A DNA stretch of 64,000 nucleotides, taken from positions 485,401 through 549,400 of the forward strand of contig CAUJGJ010000037.1 of NCBI GenBank assembly GCA_963170055.1, in the 5' to 3' direction. This DNA is from Halisarca cf. caerulea. Taxonomy: Eukaryota; Porifera; Demospongiae; Chondrillida; Halisarcidae. The position numbers and the translations under genes are program-made. Within the stretch, counting starts at the first letter, position 1, and the number at the start of each line of letters is the position of its first letter. This document shows, in pieces, positions 37,542 through 63,014 of this stretch. Below the pieces are notes generated by a model. It ran no database searches. It was not told where the DNA came from and was given only the letters and a program-made list of their open reading frames with translations.

Positions 37542-40500
37542 ACACACACGCAAGCACACACACATACACACACACGCAACACAAATACACACACGCGTGC
37601 ACACACACACACACACACATACATACACACACACATGTGCACATGCACACACACAAACACACACACGCGCACACACACACACACACACACACACGATTAT
37701 GAGACCAATGTAGGAGAAGTAAGATATTATGGAGCACGGTAGTACTCCATATGTAGGATTAACACGGAAATACATGGCCACTATACATTAGTAAAAATTT
37801 GTTTTTGTCCAAAAACTAATGGTATGGTGACTCCATAGTTTCAAAAGTAAATTTTGGTGCATTTTGACACACCAGCTACAATGAAAAGTAGTTTAAAAGC
37901 TTTGTAAAGCTATCTCTTTAAAGAAATGCGAAGTACACTTGCCGAGGTATGGGTTCGCAACACCATAGCATTTTAAGATGAGCTCCGATTGTTAGCGTGA
38001 AGTGCCTTTTGTATGTTTTGAAGCCACACCTACACTTCTAAAGCGAGAAAATTTTTAATAGGCAAATCCCATACATTCGCCGGAGCAACCATTTTCGGAT
38101 TATCGAAATGGCTACGCGAGACTAGGCATACATGTACGTACACATGGCAAAGCGTTCTATGGTTCGATGATAGTTGCAACTTCAGCACTCTTTTGTTTGA
38201 GCCTTTGTTTCTTCATGGGTACATTGATTTTGGTCAGGTAGCTACATACTTTTAGCTTTTTATCTTAGAAGACTTGATTATGTTCCTTCTCAACTGCAGT
38301 GGAAACCTTTAACAGACTCTATTCGAACAACTGTTTTTTAAAAGGAAAAATAGCATGAACAAGAGTGTATAAAAACCATTTTAAAATGGTAAAAGGATGC
38401 AGGATTGACACAGGACTGTGTAAAAAGGCCTTATCATAAAAGGATTCTCCAAAAACACTTGGAACAAGGGTGAGTTGCAAAACAGGTACATGACATGGCT
38501 AGATGGGCAAAGGGCAAGACAGGCATAGGGCTAGACGAGCATAGGGCTACACATACATACATGAGGCTAGACGGGTATAGGGCTAGACAAAGCATAATTG
38601 GACTGAGTGTACATTGTGCAAATTCCTACATCCCGCAGCATATACATATAACGTACCGCACATGAGGGATGTAGGAATTTGCACTGTGTACACTCGGTCC
38701 AATTATACTTTGTCTAGACCTACGTATACCCGTCTAGCCTCATGTATGTGTAGCCCTATGCTCGTCTAGCCCTATGCCCGTCTTGCCCTTTGCCCATCTA
38801 GCCCTGTACCTGTTTTGAAACTCACCCTTGTTCAAAGTGTTTTTGGAGAATCCTTTTTTGATAAGGCCTTTTTGCACGGTCCTATGTCAATCCTACATCC
38901 TTTAGGGGGGTGCTGATGGCTCAGTAGGTTAGCACTGGAAGTCAATCAAGCATTGAGCAAAAGGCACCACTCCACCTGTGTGCCACTTGGAGTTGTTTCC
39001 CTGCACCCCCCTGCCACCAGCCTGGGAACAGCTGAGAAGATGACCTACTGCAGCCACCAAACAATTTGCATTGATTTAGTTTGATTGCGTGTGTGAGCGA
39101 GTGTGTGGGATACTGGGGGCCTTAGTAGTAGCCTCAGGCTAATGGCTACTCAGTTAAAATAAGAAATTATTATTATTATTATTATTATTAATATTTAACC
39201 ATTTTTAAATGGTTTTTATACATTTTTAGTATAAGAGAATGTCTTACAATAATGGAAGCCAAGGGAAGATTAGGGTGTCTACCCAAGGAATCAGTTCAGA
39301 ATTTACACAGAAACATATGTTCCTGCTGGTGGAAACCTACAAGCTAAACCACAAATACCCTTCCAAGATACACTCATTACAATTATACACTAACTGCCCC
39401 TCCCTTCCTTTGAGCAATGACTGTCTGAACACTCATACAATGGATGGAACACAGCCATGGAAGGAACCAGTAGATAACCACTAGCCAGTCCATATACAAA
39501 CATCCCTCCCAAACCATCACAGGATAATCCACCTAATCACACACATACAACAGTACGTAAGTGTATGCACACATGTACCGTACTGTATGTGTACAGTACA
39601 TGTACTGTATGCACACATGTACTGTATGCACACATGTACTGTATGCATACATGTACTGTATGTGTACATATACTGTACATGTACATGTACATATGCATGT
39701 ACAGTATATGTATATACATACGTATGTTCAATGTACCACATGTACATACAAACCTGTGCAATGTATGGAGATATTGCTGCCCCTAGATTTCCAATTGCAG
39801 TACAAACACCCAGTCCCAACGCCCTCACGTTGGTTGGGTAAATTTCAGGAGTATAAATGTACAGTATTTGATACACTCCAGTTAGCAAAGCTCTTGCACA
39901 GAATATGAATGCGGTCAGGACAGTCCTTCAAGAAGAAATATGATACACAATTACAATCACATTTTATATGAAATACATTTCTATGAAAGCCATAATATCA
40001 TAATGTGGACATTAACACTGATAAGCACACATTCAGAGTCACCACAGGTGAAAAAAGCTGCCTATACAAAAGTGGGCATTATTTAGACATGTTGCTCAAG
40101 ACAAGCTGTATGAACAGAGCATACGTACATTCTCATACAAAAGGATTTCTTCAATGCTATTATAGCAATGTGAGTATCTTCTGAGGCCGAGTCACCATAG
40201 TAAAGTGTGCAAGAAATAATTTGACATAATTGAGCAATTTTTACAATCTACCACTGACATATTGTTTGTTGCCCTCGGAGTATCAGATTACCAAGATTCA
40301 ACTGCATAAACCATACACTCTGCATGCAGCATCACCGTACCTTGATAGACAAATATACAGGAGCCCCACAAAGACTGCACAGAGAAACATTTCAATCCCC
40401 ATCACTACTTTCCTTCCAAGACAGAGGAGAAGAATTCCTGCTATAGCGAGCCCAGGTATTTCAGATGCCAGTGTCCACATAACTGTCCCATAGTCCTCCA

Positions 40501-42987
40501 AATCCAGCTCTTTACAGACATCAAGATCAAGAGGATTGTCACTGCTTCCTGTAAAGGAATATTTGAAAACAGGCTATATACCCCACAACGCAGACATGTG
40601 TACATGATGTAGTGACAAACAACCTGAGATACAGATGAAGGCGGGGGTATGCACACATGTAAAGTTACCAAGCATCAGTTACTAACCGCAGTGATTGTTC
40701 TGTTTGAACAAGGATGTGGACAGCAAGACACTTCCGTAGATGAAGGACATGGTACACGGCCAGATGAATCCTAATAGCAATGTTGTTTTCCACATTCCTT
40801 TTTGAAACAATGGCAGAATTTGAAACCCCTGCAGGGAATATGCAATTAAAACTTGGATTGAGTACTCTGCAAACAAGAGGATACAGTCAAGCAGCAATAC
40901 TGTAGGATACAGTCACTGCATGCAGTACATCAATGTTCACCTTACTGTCCACTTCACTGGACGCAGTATTACTTGCAGAGCTCACAAATTCTCTTCCATG
41001 AGGAAACAACAATGCCTTCTCAGAGTCAACAGCATCAGACAAATGATCTTCGTCCTTCTTCACAATAAACTTAACCTTGGTTTTGTGCTCTCCTCTCTTG
41101 ATGACAAGTGGACCCTTAATGGCTGGTCTGCAGTTAAACCTGGCTACACTGTTGAGCACCTTTAGTGCTGCGTCAGACTTACCCTTGAGCACCAAATGCC
41201 TTGGAGACCGAGGAATAACCTGTCCCAGATAAGGAAATCAAATGAATAAAACATAAAATGTGGCAAAATTAGATACTAGTCTTCATAGACTAAGTATTTT
41301 ATAAAGGAGCTCAACAACAATCTTCATGGTGTAAAGTACAAATATGCATGCACCAAGTACATACATAGGTACAAATACATTGTGCAGTGTGAGAGCCACG
41401 TGCAGTACAGTTTGCACTCACAAAGGACATTGTTGTGACCATCACTGCAGGCAACGCTGACACAAACAAGTACCACCTCCAGCCAACACTTGGTACCATA
41501 AACAAGCCGATGGCAACGACAACAATCCCACCAATAGCAAAGAAAACCTGCGAACAAAGTTTTGAGGTTAAATACTCAGAAATTGCAAAATAAGCATGTT
41601 ACATAGCTGATGACTGAATCACCTCCATTGACAGCACTGCTGCTCCTCGATATGTTCTTGGCATGAATTCACTCAAATATGTTACTCTAATCAATTGGCA
41701 AAACAAGAGGACTTTATCATGCTATCAGGTAAGACGTACGAATAACTGCATTACTATGTACCAACAAATACACTCATGGACAAGAACTTTACACTGGCAG
41801 CAATTGACTCACATTACTACACCACTACCAGAGAGGGAAAATCCAGTGAATATTCTCATAACTAACAACCATCCATAGTATGGAGAAAATGAGCTGAGAA
41901 TACCAAAGACAGATGTTAACCCATTGGTTAGTACAATTGCCTGCATGGGCAAGAGAAGTGTACAACCATAAACGAACTGCCACCAGATATAACATTGACT
42001 TTCTTCTGAATCACCTTTTTTCTTCCGTACCTGTCACCCATAAATCCCCAGAACTGAGATCCAACAAGTATGCCAAGGAAAAACAGCTATGAGAAGAGAA
42101 AGTCTTTTGTACTGCAATCAGTAACACATGTACAGTGGTCGGGATACATAATATTATTGGGATACTGTACATAGCATTGCATGCAGCTATTGCAGTGTTG
42201 TGTTGTAGTAGCAACTCACAGATGTTAGCAAGGCTTCCTCCTCAACAGAAAGTCCCCACTCACACTTCAACAATTCTGACAATATGGACAATATCAAAAT
42301 TAGAAATCCTGCCATGAACTGCACAAGATATGAAGAATAGTCTCAAATGAAAACAGATTCATACAGGATATTTTTGAACTAAGTGCATTACAAATTTGAT
42401 TGGCACATCTTATAGCATTGAAGTTCACCATAGAATATACAGTAGGCTAAGCATTATATTACACAAAAGGGAGAAATATATGAGTAGCACATCAGCACTG
42501 CAGCTTTGTCACCCAAAAGGGGAGTTCATTTGGATCCCTTAAACCCTCCCCCCCCGTGTATAGCTCTGGGATAAACTAATAAGAACAATACCACTGTCTT
42601 CTATTGCAGCCGGAAAATAACTCTACCAGACAAAATCTTCCTGTATACCTTTCACAGGATTTATGGCTACATTTGGCCATCAGCAGATACACCAGTAAGT
42701 GAACACTTTCTAGTTGGTGCATACCGAAATAAAACAAGTGGTTTGTGTGGGACTTGGGTCGAATATCTATGGTGGGACTTGCAAAATACGACCATATACC
42801 ATCTAATGACCTAGTCTACTGCCAAACGTACCCAGTTTAGTCCTGCGAATACAGTTAAAAGAAGGTGAAATAATCCAAAACCAACTTGTTCTACCGCTTC
42901 GTCGGTGGTAATAGAAGGCTTGATATTCTCCGAACTGCCATCTGTATCGTGTGATTCTTCACCTTTCACGTCTTCATCCGTACCCAT
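37222..42987 (-). CDS. SVOP-like: MFS transporter, SV2/SVOP-like
   Basis: This is a 12-TM organic-solute carrier of the major facilitator superfamily, closest in pattern to SV2-related protein SVOP/SVOPL. Eleven exons join in frame to 525 residues: 42987-42832, 42318-42220, 42086-42015, 41940-41813, 41686-41623, 41547-41422, 41219-40941, 40828-40687, 40548-40341, 39925-39754 and 37353-37222. The N-terminus is acidic and cytosolic; then comes DEAVEQVGFGLFHLLLTVFA, the SVOP entry motif. Signature loops follow: GDRYGRKK (from Asp103), EFMPRTYRG after TM4, and YTPEIYPTNVRALGLGVCTA in the C-terminal half. The central loop (exon 7) is long, Lys/Ser-rich and poorly conserved. The last exon ends LLPVETRGKTLKVCYLG. 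A consensus donor GTATGT follows ETRGKTLK, so an extra 3' exon is possible. The substrate is unknown. The last intron holds the large fold-back element. Confidence 0.9.
37385..37693. repeat. (CA)n microsatellite
   Basis: About 300 bp of interrupted CA repeats start about 30 bp upstream of the last transporter exon, close to its branch-point region on the minus strand. Confidence 0.97.
38362..39226. mobile_element. Large fold-back element with nested SINE
   Basis: The left arm (38,362-38,630) begins GTGTATAAAAACCATTTTAA and continues GATTCTCCAAAAACACTTGG, GGGCAAGACAGGCATAGGG and CAAATTCCTACATCC. The right arm repeats these in inverted order from 38,665 and closes with AATGGTTTTTATAC at about 39,222. 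Arms are about 270 bp. The right arm is split after ACATCCTTT by the SINE at 38,907-39,192. There is no ORF. It lies in the last MFS transporter intron. Confidence 0.88.
38907..39192 (+). mobile_element. tRNA-derived SINE with (ATT)n tail
   Basis: The head GTGCTGATGGCTCAGTAGGTTAGCAC contains TGGCTCAGTAGG at 38,917-38,928. This fits the tRNA A-box consensus TRGCNNAGYNGG exactly. The B box is unclear and may have decayed. The 3' end is a run of ATT (39,163-39,190). It is inserted into the right arm of the fold-back element, so it is younger than that element. Confidence 0.7.
39562..39720. repeat. TACATGTACTGTATGCACA palindromic tandem array
   Basis: Short units such as ACATGTACTGTATGCACAC repeat about seven times beside the EIYPTNVRALG transporter exon. 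The unit is itself close to palindromic, so the array can fold in many ways. Confidence 0.85.
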
Positions 42988-43176
42988 TGTACAGTCGTAG
43001 ACACTTGGTTGGAGTATCAATGGTTGGAGGTACCTTCGATGCTATGGGCGATCCAACAGTGACACCAGAGGACCTAGGATGATACTAGCTCTTACGGAAT
43101 CGTTAGATGTAGGACAATGTTGGCCTCTTGTAAGTGAGCACGACGGTCATGCTTGGGGAAAATCCCTCCTCATGTG
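42988..43176. promoter_or_regulatory. Bidirectional promoter, MFS transporter / P5C reductase
   Basis: Only 189 bp separate the two divergent start codons, so both genes must start transcription from this interval. No TATA box is evident. A short upstream ATG-TGA lies five bases before the P5C reductase ATG. Confidence 0.6.
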
Positions 43177-44822
43177 ATGGAAAAGATGGCTCGCGAGGTA
43201 GACGCTTCCACCCGAGATCTAGTGAAGTCACTCAAGATAGGCTTTTGGGGATGCGGAAAGATAGCGCAATCTTTAGCAAATGGATTTATTCGTTCTGGTA
43301 CGTGTTTAGCCTTACACTATTGTCAAAGGGAGTATATTGTAAAGTGTTTTGCTTGATCTTACCTAATTTATACTTACATAATGGTGTGTGTGTGTGAGGA
43401 GGGAACCTGATTCCATGCCAGTGATTTTCAAAATACTGCACTATATGTGGAGATATACCTTAACAGTGGACCACATTGCACTCACTGCTACTGATAGTAA
43501 CACTTGTAATGTTTTGCTACCTACAACGCACTCAGTGCTACCATGGGAATTCCATGATGCTACCATGTATGCGATTTTGACATTAAAAGGCAAGCTAGGT
43601 AACACGCAAAACTGAAGCTTGATTATTAATTTGTATAGTTTCAACCTGCACCAGACCAGATTCATCCTTTTGCAATAGGAAAAATAATATAAACAAAAAA
43701 ACAGGGTTAGGGTTTGGATTTTTCTTCCTGCAAATGGAGGAATTCAGACTGGCTACGCTAGACTAACCACCCGGTGGATCCCCTAGTAATTCCCCAGTAC
43801 TGTATGTAAAATTAAAGTCTATACATGATTCATTATAAGCCAATACGTGATGTACTGTTAAACATCTGATATGATATAACTTTCGAACTGATTCTCACTT
43901 AGCACAGATCAATTGTACTGAATCATTCATACAGAATGTTTCTGCGACATAGGCCTTCATCAGCTGTAAAACTAAAGAATTAAGTTTTACAGCCGATGAA
44001 GTCCTATGTGGGTGAAACGTTCTGTACAGTTGATTCTGTCCAGTTGATCTGTGCTAAGTGAGAATCCTTGTATCATATCATAGCAAGTCAACGTAGCAAT
44101 GAGTCTCTATCACATCTTATAAAACGTCTTGTACTGTACTCTGTTTTATGGAGATGTTCCTGTTGTAGGTGCTGTTGCGCCACACAATATTGCAGCTGTT
44201 GCTTCTACACCGAAGTCAGCAAATCTAGCAGTTATGAAGGTAATTATTTGAATTGAATACTAGCATCATAAATTATGAAGGGGGTGCTTTGCATTAGGTG
44301 GCTAACCTTGCCCCCTCCCCTTCCCCCTGAGCGAACCCTTATGTGGGCGAACCCTTATTTATTTATGCACTACTCAGCAAGGTACGTAAGATTTATACAT
44401 ATACAGTTGAACCTCTCTACAACGAACCCTGAATATAATGAACTCCCTGATATAACAAACACAGACCTTAGAATGTACACCTACATATTTACTCTATTGT
44501 AAATGAACCCTGATGTAGTGAACTTTTCCAGCGGTCCTGGGGGGGGGGGGGGGGGGGGGTATAGAGAGGCTGGACTATACTTTGACGTACGACGTATTTA
44601 TCTGTTTTGCATTTTGAACAGTCCCTTGGGGCCACCTGTTATGCTGCTATTGAGGATATGGTGAAGGATATTGATGTTGTGATTCTGGCAGTTGAGCCTC
44701 AAGAGGGATTGCATGTACTCCGCAAGCATGGATTGGTCTCTGACGCTACGGACAAGCCAAAGGCATTAGTATCACTTGTGACTGGAATTACTATATCAGA
44801 TATGAAAAAAGTGTGGTTTTGT

Positions 44823-44876
<54 letters not shown>

Positions 44877-45198
44877 GCATGACCAATACTAAATTAATCC
44901 ACTGCGATTTTAAAAGTATTGCCCAACAAAGCTCATGCACGATTACCTATGGCAACCATTGCAATTTGTACTACACTGGTATCTTGCTTATAATGTAGGC
45001 AAATTATGAAGGCAAACGTATGCAAATTGAATGCTAACATTTGAATGTAAAGAGGTAATTAGCAGCCTTAATTAGTCACAACGATCATGATACTTTGATT
45101 ATGACATTATAATTTCAAATATCACGGACAATATGATTTCACTGGAAAGAGTATCACAGCTTTCACCATTACGAACATTTGCCAGACCATAGCTGATG

Positions 45199-45254
<56 letters not shown>

Positions 45255-45263
45255 GTCTCTCTC

Positions 45264-45330
<67 letters not shown>

Positions 45331-45382
45331 ATAGATACTCTGTGGTGTGTGTGTGTGTGTGTGTGCATAGATACTCTGTGGT

Positions 45383-45457
<75 letters not shown>

Positions 45458-46530
45458 CACGTGTGTACATGTGTGTGTGTGAATGTACGTATGTGTGTGT
45501 GTGTGCGTGTGTGTGTGTGTGTGTGCGTGTGTGTGTGTGTGTGTTTAGTTACCACTGATTCAATATTTCAACTGCTTTAGGCATATCAGGAAAGTGCTGT
45601 GGAGGACTGTCAAAGGACTCCTTTTGTTTTTTTCCGCTGTGTACCTAATCCAGCCACTTCTGTTCAAGAGGGAGTATGTGCTGTTAGTGTCGAGGAAGGA
45701 TGTGAAGAGCATGATCTGTGCCCAAGTGTATTGGCGATGTTTTCCCTTGTGGGATGTAGCAAGCTGCTTCCAGAGCACTTAATGGCTTCAGCAACAGCTG
45801 TTTGTGGAAGTGGACTTGGATTTGTAAGGATATAAGATGATGTATATACGTACATTTATACAGTGGAACCTGTGAATGTAGACCACCCTAGGGACTAACT
45901 TTATACTCTCCCAATTCTTGAGTGGTCTCAATTGACAGGTTACTATGACATTGTATGGCTAAGGTGGTTCACAGACCAGTCTACAGTGGTCTCTATGGAC
46001 AGGTGGTCTTCAAAACAGATTTCACAGTATTGTATATATGTATATATGTAAAATGTGTTTTAGCTGTTACTATTCCTCCTATACAGATGTTTGTTGTGTT
46101 GGAATCAATGTCTGATGCTGGTGTTCTTGTGGGATTTTCTAGAGACACAGCTCTGGAACTGGCAATACAGACTATGATGGTTAGCATTCAGTTGGGATTG
46201 TTTGGATAAATGAGGATGTACTGTATAATTGTACAAAATACTAATAATGTCGTAAAATATTGCAACCATGTTTGTTTGTAGGGAGCAGCGAAGTTGGCTA
46301 AGGAGTCAAAGAAACATCCATCTGAGGTAACAAAGTATTGTATGCGTACATATCGACATGTATTTCAATGTTTTGTGATACTCTTGCACTAGTTGAAAGA
46401 TTCTGTCTGTTCACCTGGAGGAACTACTATAACTGGAATTCATGAACTTGAACGATGTGGACTGAGGAATTCCCTTTTAAGTGCAGCAAGAGCTGCCAAA
46501 AACAAAACTTTCGAGCTTGGAAAGAACTAG
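43177..46530 (+). CDS. PYCR: Pyrroline-5-carboxylate reductase
   Basis: This enzyme reduces 1-pyrroline-5-carboxylate to L-proline with NAD(P)H, the last step of proline synthesis. Seven exons join in frame to 299 residues: 43177-43297, 44169-44239, 44622-44810, 45581-45823, 46087-46179, 46282-46326 and 46393-46530. The Rossmann start [19 protein letters not shown] (residues 19-37) replaces the usual GxGxMA with [15 protein letters not shown] and [13 protein letters not shown] follow. The dimerisation/active-site half has [44 protein letters not shown] and the family signature [20 protein letters not shown]. The N-terminal extension of about 18 residues has no clear mitochondrial signal, so the enzyme may be cytosolic like human PYCR3. 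Exon 3 uses GTGTGG as donor and a (GT)n tract follows within 15 bp. Confidence 0.94.
44404..44578. mobile_element. pogo/Tigger-like MITE, 44.4 kb, with G21 run
   Basis: It starts TA-CAGTTGAACCTCTCTACAAC and ends ATAGAGAGGCTGGACTA. It is interrupted near its right end by 21 consecutive G (44,539-44,559). It lies in P5C reductase intron 2. Confidence 0.6.
44825..44874. repeat. (GT)n microsatellite next to a splice donor
   Basis: About 50 bp of GT start 15 bp after the exon 3 donor of P5C reductase, itself GTGTGG. Many potential alternative GT donors lie in the tract. Confidence 0.95.
45199..45543. repeat. (GT)n composite microsatellite
   Basis: About 345 bp of GT repeats contain a duplicated interruption, GCATAGATACTCTGTGGT, at 45,329 and 45,365. 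It ends about 40 bp before exon 4 of P5C reductase. Confidence 0.97.
45861..46029. mobile_element. pogo/Tigger-like MITE, 45.9 kb
   Basis: It starts TA-CAGTGGAACCTGTGAATGTA and ends with GACAGGTGGTCT...TTCACAGTA. It lies in a P5C reductase intron. The right terminus is weak. Confidence 0.5.
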
Positions 46531-47481
46531 CACTTTATGTTCATAAATCTTCTGATTTGCTTATAAATCGAATTGTATGTGGAATATTTGTCTTTACAAA
46601 GGAATGTTCCTTTTGTACGATAGAATCAAACTTAATATGGAATGGTGTTTGTTATAATTATAGTTACATTAAATGACATTCACAGTCAATTAATGTAATC
46701 CTGGTGTTTGCACATCTTCAACCTGTGAAAGTTTACATTACACAGTGGAACCCTTCCAGACCCCTGAATTGGGGACACACCTCTGATCCAGACCCCTGAA
46801 TTGGGGACACCCCTCTAATCCAGACCCCTGAATTGTGGACACCCCTCTAATCCAGACCCCTGAATTGGGGACACCCCTCTAATCCAGACCCCTGAATTGG
46901 GGACACCCCTCTGATCCAGACCCCTGAGTTGGGGACACCCCTCTAATGTGGACACATACCACTGGAACCAAATATTCCACTATAGTACGTCACAGTACAT
47001 CTCCAACCCCTGAAATGAGGACACCTCAGGACAGTGCTTTCAGGTCCCAAAGTGTCCGGACTAGAGGGGTTCCACTGTATTCCTGAGCTATTGCCAGATC
47101 GAAGGATTTATTGCAATTGCAGTATACTAACTTTGACCTTTGAGTAAATATATTTCGTGGTTCCTTCCCAAACCATGAAAGCCGCATACAATTTTTTTCT
47201 CAGTTCAAGGCTGCACATATCCAGAGTGGGATTCAGCAGAGGAGATCAATCAATTGAATACTCATGTGCACTGCATGTCAGCTTAGGCACTAGAACGCAG
47301 AGTCTTGTGCAGCACTACATATAGAGAAAAAAGGACAGAAAACACAAAATTTTATGAAATTAAATGCACATGTTAAAAACTTATAGTCTTCGTTGTGTGG
47401 TGTGAGCATAGGTACGTATGTATAGATTATCTATGGTGTGAGTGATAGTTCTTAGAGCCCCGAGCGCTTAGAAGCAGCTCA
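46531..47481. other. Intergenic, P5C reductase to TOP3A
   Basis: This stretch holds the P5C reductase 3' flank, one expanded MITE and the TOP3A promoter. The last 100 bp before the TOP3A ATG contain several CpG (CCCCGAGCGCTTAG). No further gene is seen. Confidence 0.5.
46743..47080. mobile_element. pogo/Tigger-like MITE with internal 33-bp array
   Basis: It starts CAGTGGAACCCTTCCAGACC and ends CTAGAGGGGTTCCACTG-TA. The right part aligns with the 30.6-kb copy. The left part has about six tandem units of CTCTAATCCAGACCCCTGAA + TTGGGGACACCCC, where the 30.6-kb copy has one. The array therefore arose inside the element. Confidence 0.85.
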
Positions 47482-60450
<12,969 letters not shown>

Positions 60451-61067
60451 GACTGAGTTCATGGCATCTTTTTGTATTGAGTGAATGTATTGTATTGAAC
60501 ATGTTTATAATAATATATGCTATGCAGTATATGTATTAATTGATTGTAGTGTTTGTTCATTCAGTAGATGTGTTGAGATCAGCAAATATTAACCAATAAA
60601 AAACTGACGAAATGACATAAGCAAGAACAGTAGATAGTACATAATACGTTTTATATATAAGTCGGATGTGGCTTCCAGCAGAGTGGTATGATAACAACAA
60701 CTATAGTACCAGAATTCCCATTGAACGTATATGTGATCATGCATGCACGTGCATGTTTATATCACAAGTTAGCTTTGATTTACAAATGAATAATTAATAC
60801 ACATACATGCACAAACATCTTGTGACAAATGTTCAGGACACAATGTAACAAACACATTTAAATAAACATAAAAGTGACATGTACTGTACATGTATAGGGC
60901 ACAGGAGTACATACACCAAGGGCTAACTCTGAAAGCTACATAATATTGTACTTTTTGCAATAAAAGAACACTTAAGAGATGTGTATGTACACGTGTGCAT
61001 ACAAACGTATGCCATTTGTAGTGTGTGTACATAACAAGAATGTATGTGGCGCTGCATGTGGTGGACA
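60451..61067. other. Tail-to-tail intergenic region, TOP3A / MTFR
   Basis: Both genes end here. The region is AT-rich and I see no ORF with conservation. It should contain both 3' UTRs. Confidence 0.5.
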
Positions 61068-62902
61068 TCAACTGTATCCAGGTGAAGTGACAGGAGAGAA
61101 ATCATCATCTGGTGCATCTGCAACACAAACAGTATATATACATAAACAGTAACAGGGTTAGAATACAAATAAAACAAAGAATTAGACTGATGGAAATTAG
61201 AATGATGATTTTTTAGAGAGAATACAGTATACTACAGAATGTTGTACACAAATTTAAAAATCTGGACACTAAGTTATACAATGTCATTAGCAAAACAATT
61301 TGTATTGACTTGGCATGACATGATCAGTACTGTACAGGCGCTAATATTTGTGGGGTCTATATTTTATGAATGAAAGAACTTGGCTGTAATCTGCCATTTT
61401 AGTTTTGCGAATGGACCAGTCCCTGCTACATATTAGACAAATAGACTATGTATCTTACAAAATATTCGTGAATTTTCGCAAATGCAGGCTCATTCACAAA
61501 ATTCACGAACATAAAGTCCAGCAAAAATTCGTATCTAGGGTACTGGTGAAGAAGGCTGTTCTCTTGAACAAAGGGTTATCCCAGGCCACCACAGGCTCAG
61601 ACCATGAAACAGAGAAACTGTTCAACTCAGCATAATAAACATACAGTAGAACTCTGTTAATACAAAATTGCTTAACACAAATACATATTTTTGGGGTAAC
61701 ATGAAAGCAGCAAAGGGCCCCTTCATGCCCCTAGTATTCCTAATTGTTCTGATAACATAAAATTTTGTCCATACAGTCCTTTGAGTTTAGTGTTGTACGA
61801 GTTCCACTGTAGTATAAAACCTTCAGGATGTGCTATCTGATATCAGATATTGTGTGCATAGCGACCAGATTCTACAGTAAGAAACACATGTGCATATATT
61901 TAAATAGTAAAACACACTGCTCAACGGTGAGTCTTGGAAGACAAGATGAGAAAATTTCTTCTGCAATGCCCGTGCAATGATAGCAGCTGGGTCATTGTCT
62001 GGTGTGGAGGGATCCCGCTGACGTACTCTCATAGGAGTACCACCAGGTGATCTGAGAAGGGGGTACATCGCTGTATGAACTGAGTACATGGGAATAGTGA
62101 TGATATCTAACTGTACCTTTCAATTGCTCTTAATTTGACGCTATTAATTTCCGTTAAAAACGAATGAGTTCGTTTCGGTGTTTGCAATGTATGTGGAGCC
62201 ACTGTGCTACCATCTGCTTCCTCATTCTGCGCACAAAGTAAAAAAAATGGATGCTACGTACATACAAAGCAGACAGACGTCAACACCATTCATACCACTT
62301 GTTCTTGGCTGGTGATGGCTGAGGGGATAGGAGGGGCTGGGGGTGGGGCAGGAGGAGGGGCAGGAGGAACAGGTGGGACTGATGAAGGCGGAACTTCTGA
62401 ATTCACTTCAGTAGCTTGTGTTGAAAAGAAAAGAATATGTACCTCATTCGCACTACAGTCATCTTCAAAGACATACAATAATATATGATATGCATAATAC
62501 AGTACGCACGTACATACGTACATACGTACATAAATACAATATATATACATACGTATATACAAAATATACATGTTGCATGTGTGATACTGCCTTATGCTCA
62601 CAGGGCAGCTGGGTGTCATCCAAGTCCACGTGATTGAGGGCATAGTTTGCAATCTGTGTTCTCAGCTTGGAGAGCTCTGCTTCCAGGGAAGCTATTTTCT
62701 TTATAGCCTCTAGAGCAAGCAAAGTGAAATATGATGCAGACACTCTGCACAAAGCTGCATCAAGAAGATTACTGCGTAACTTACGCTTTATTACATAGAA
62801 ATATGAACAGCTGTGCACAAGAGTAATATAAATAAGCATGCAGACAATTTCACTTCCCTCTCATATTAGTGTACATATGAACGTAAGTGAACACACAAGT
62901 AC

Positions 62903-62943
<41 letters not shown>

Positions 62944-62955
62944 GTACACACACAC

Positions 62956-63014
<59 letters not shown>

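Noticed and set aside
38907..38990. tRNA gene from the A-box-like TGGCTCAGTAGG
   Set aside because: No cloverleaf, anticodon stem or clear B box follows; the (ATT)n tail and insertion in another element fit a SINE.
39562..39720. Regular short repeats at 39.6 kb as a CRISPR-like array
   Set aside because: Units are contiguous and palindromic with no unique spacers, and the DNA is clearly eukaryotic with introns.
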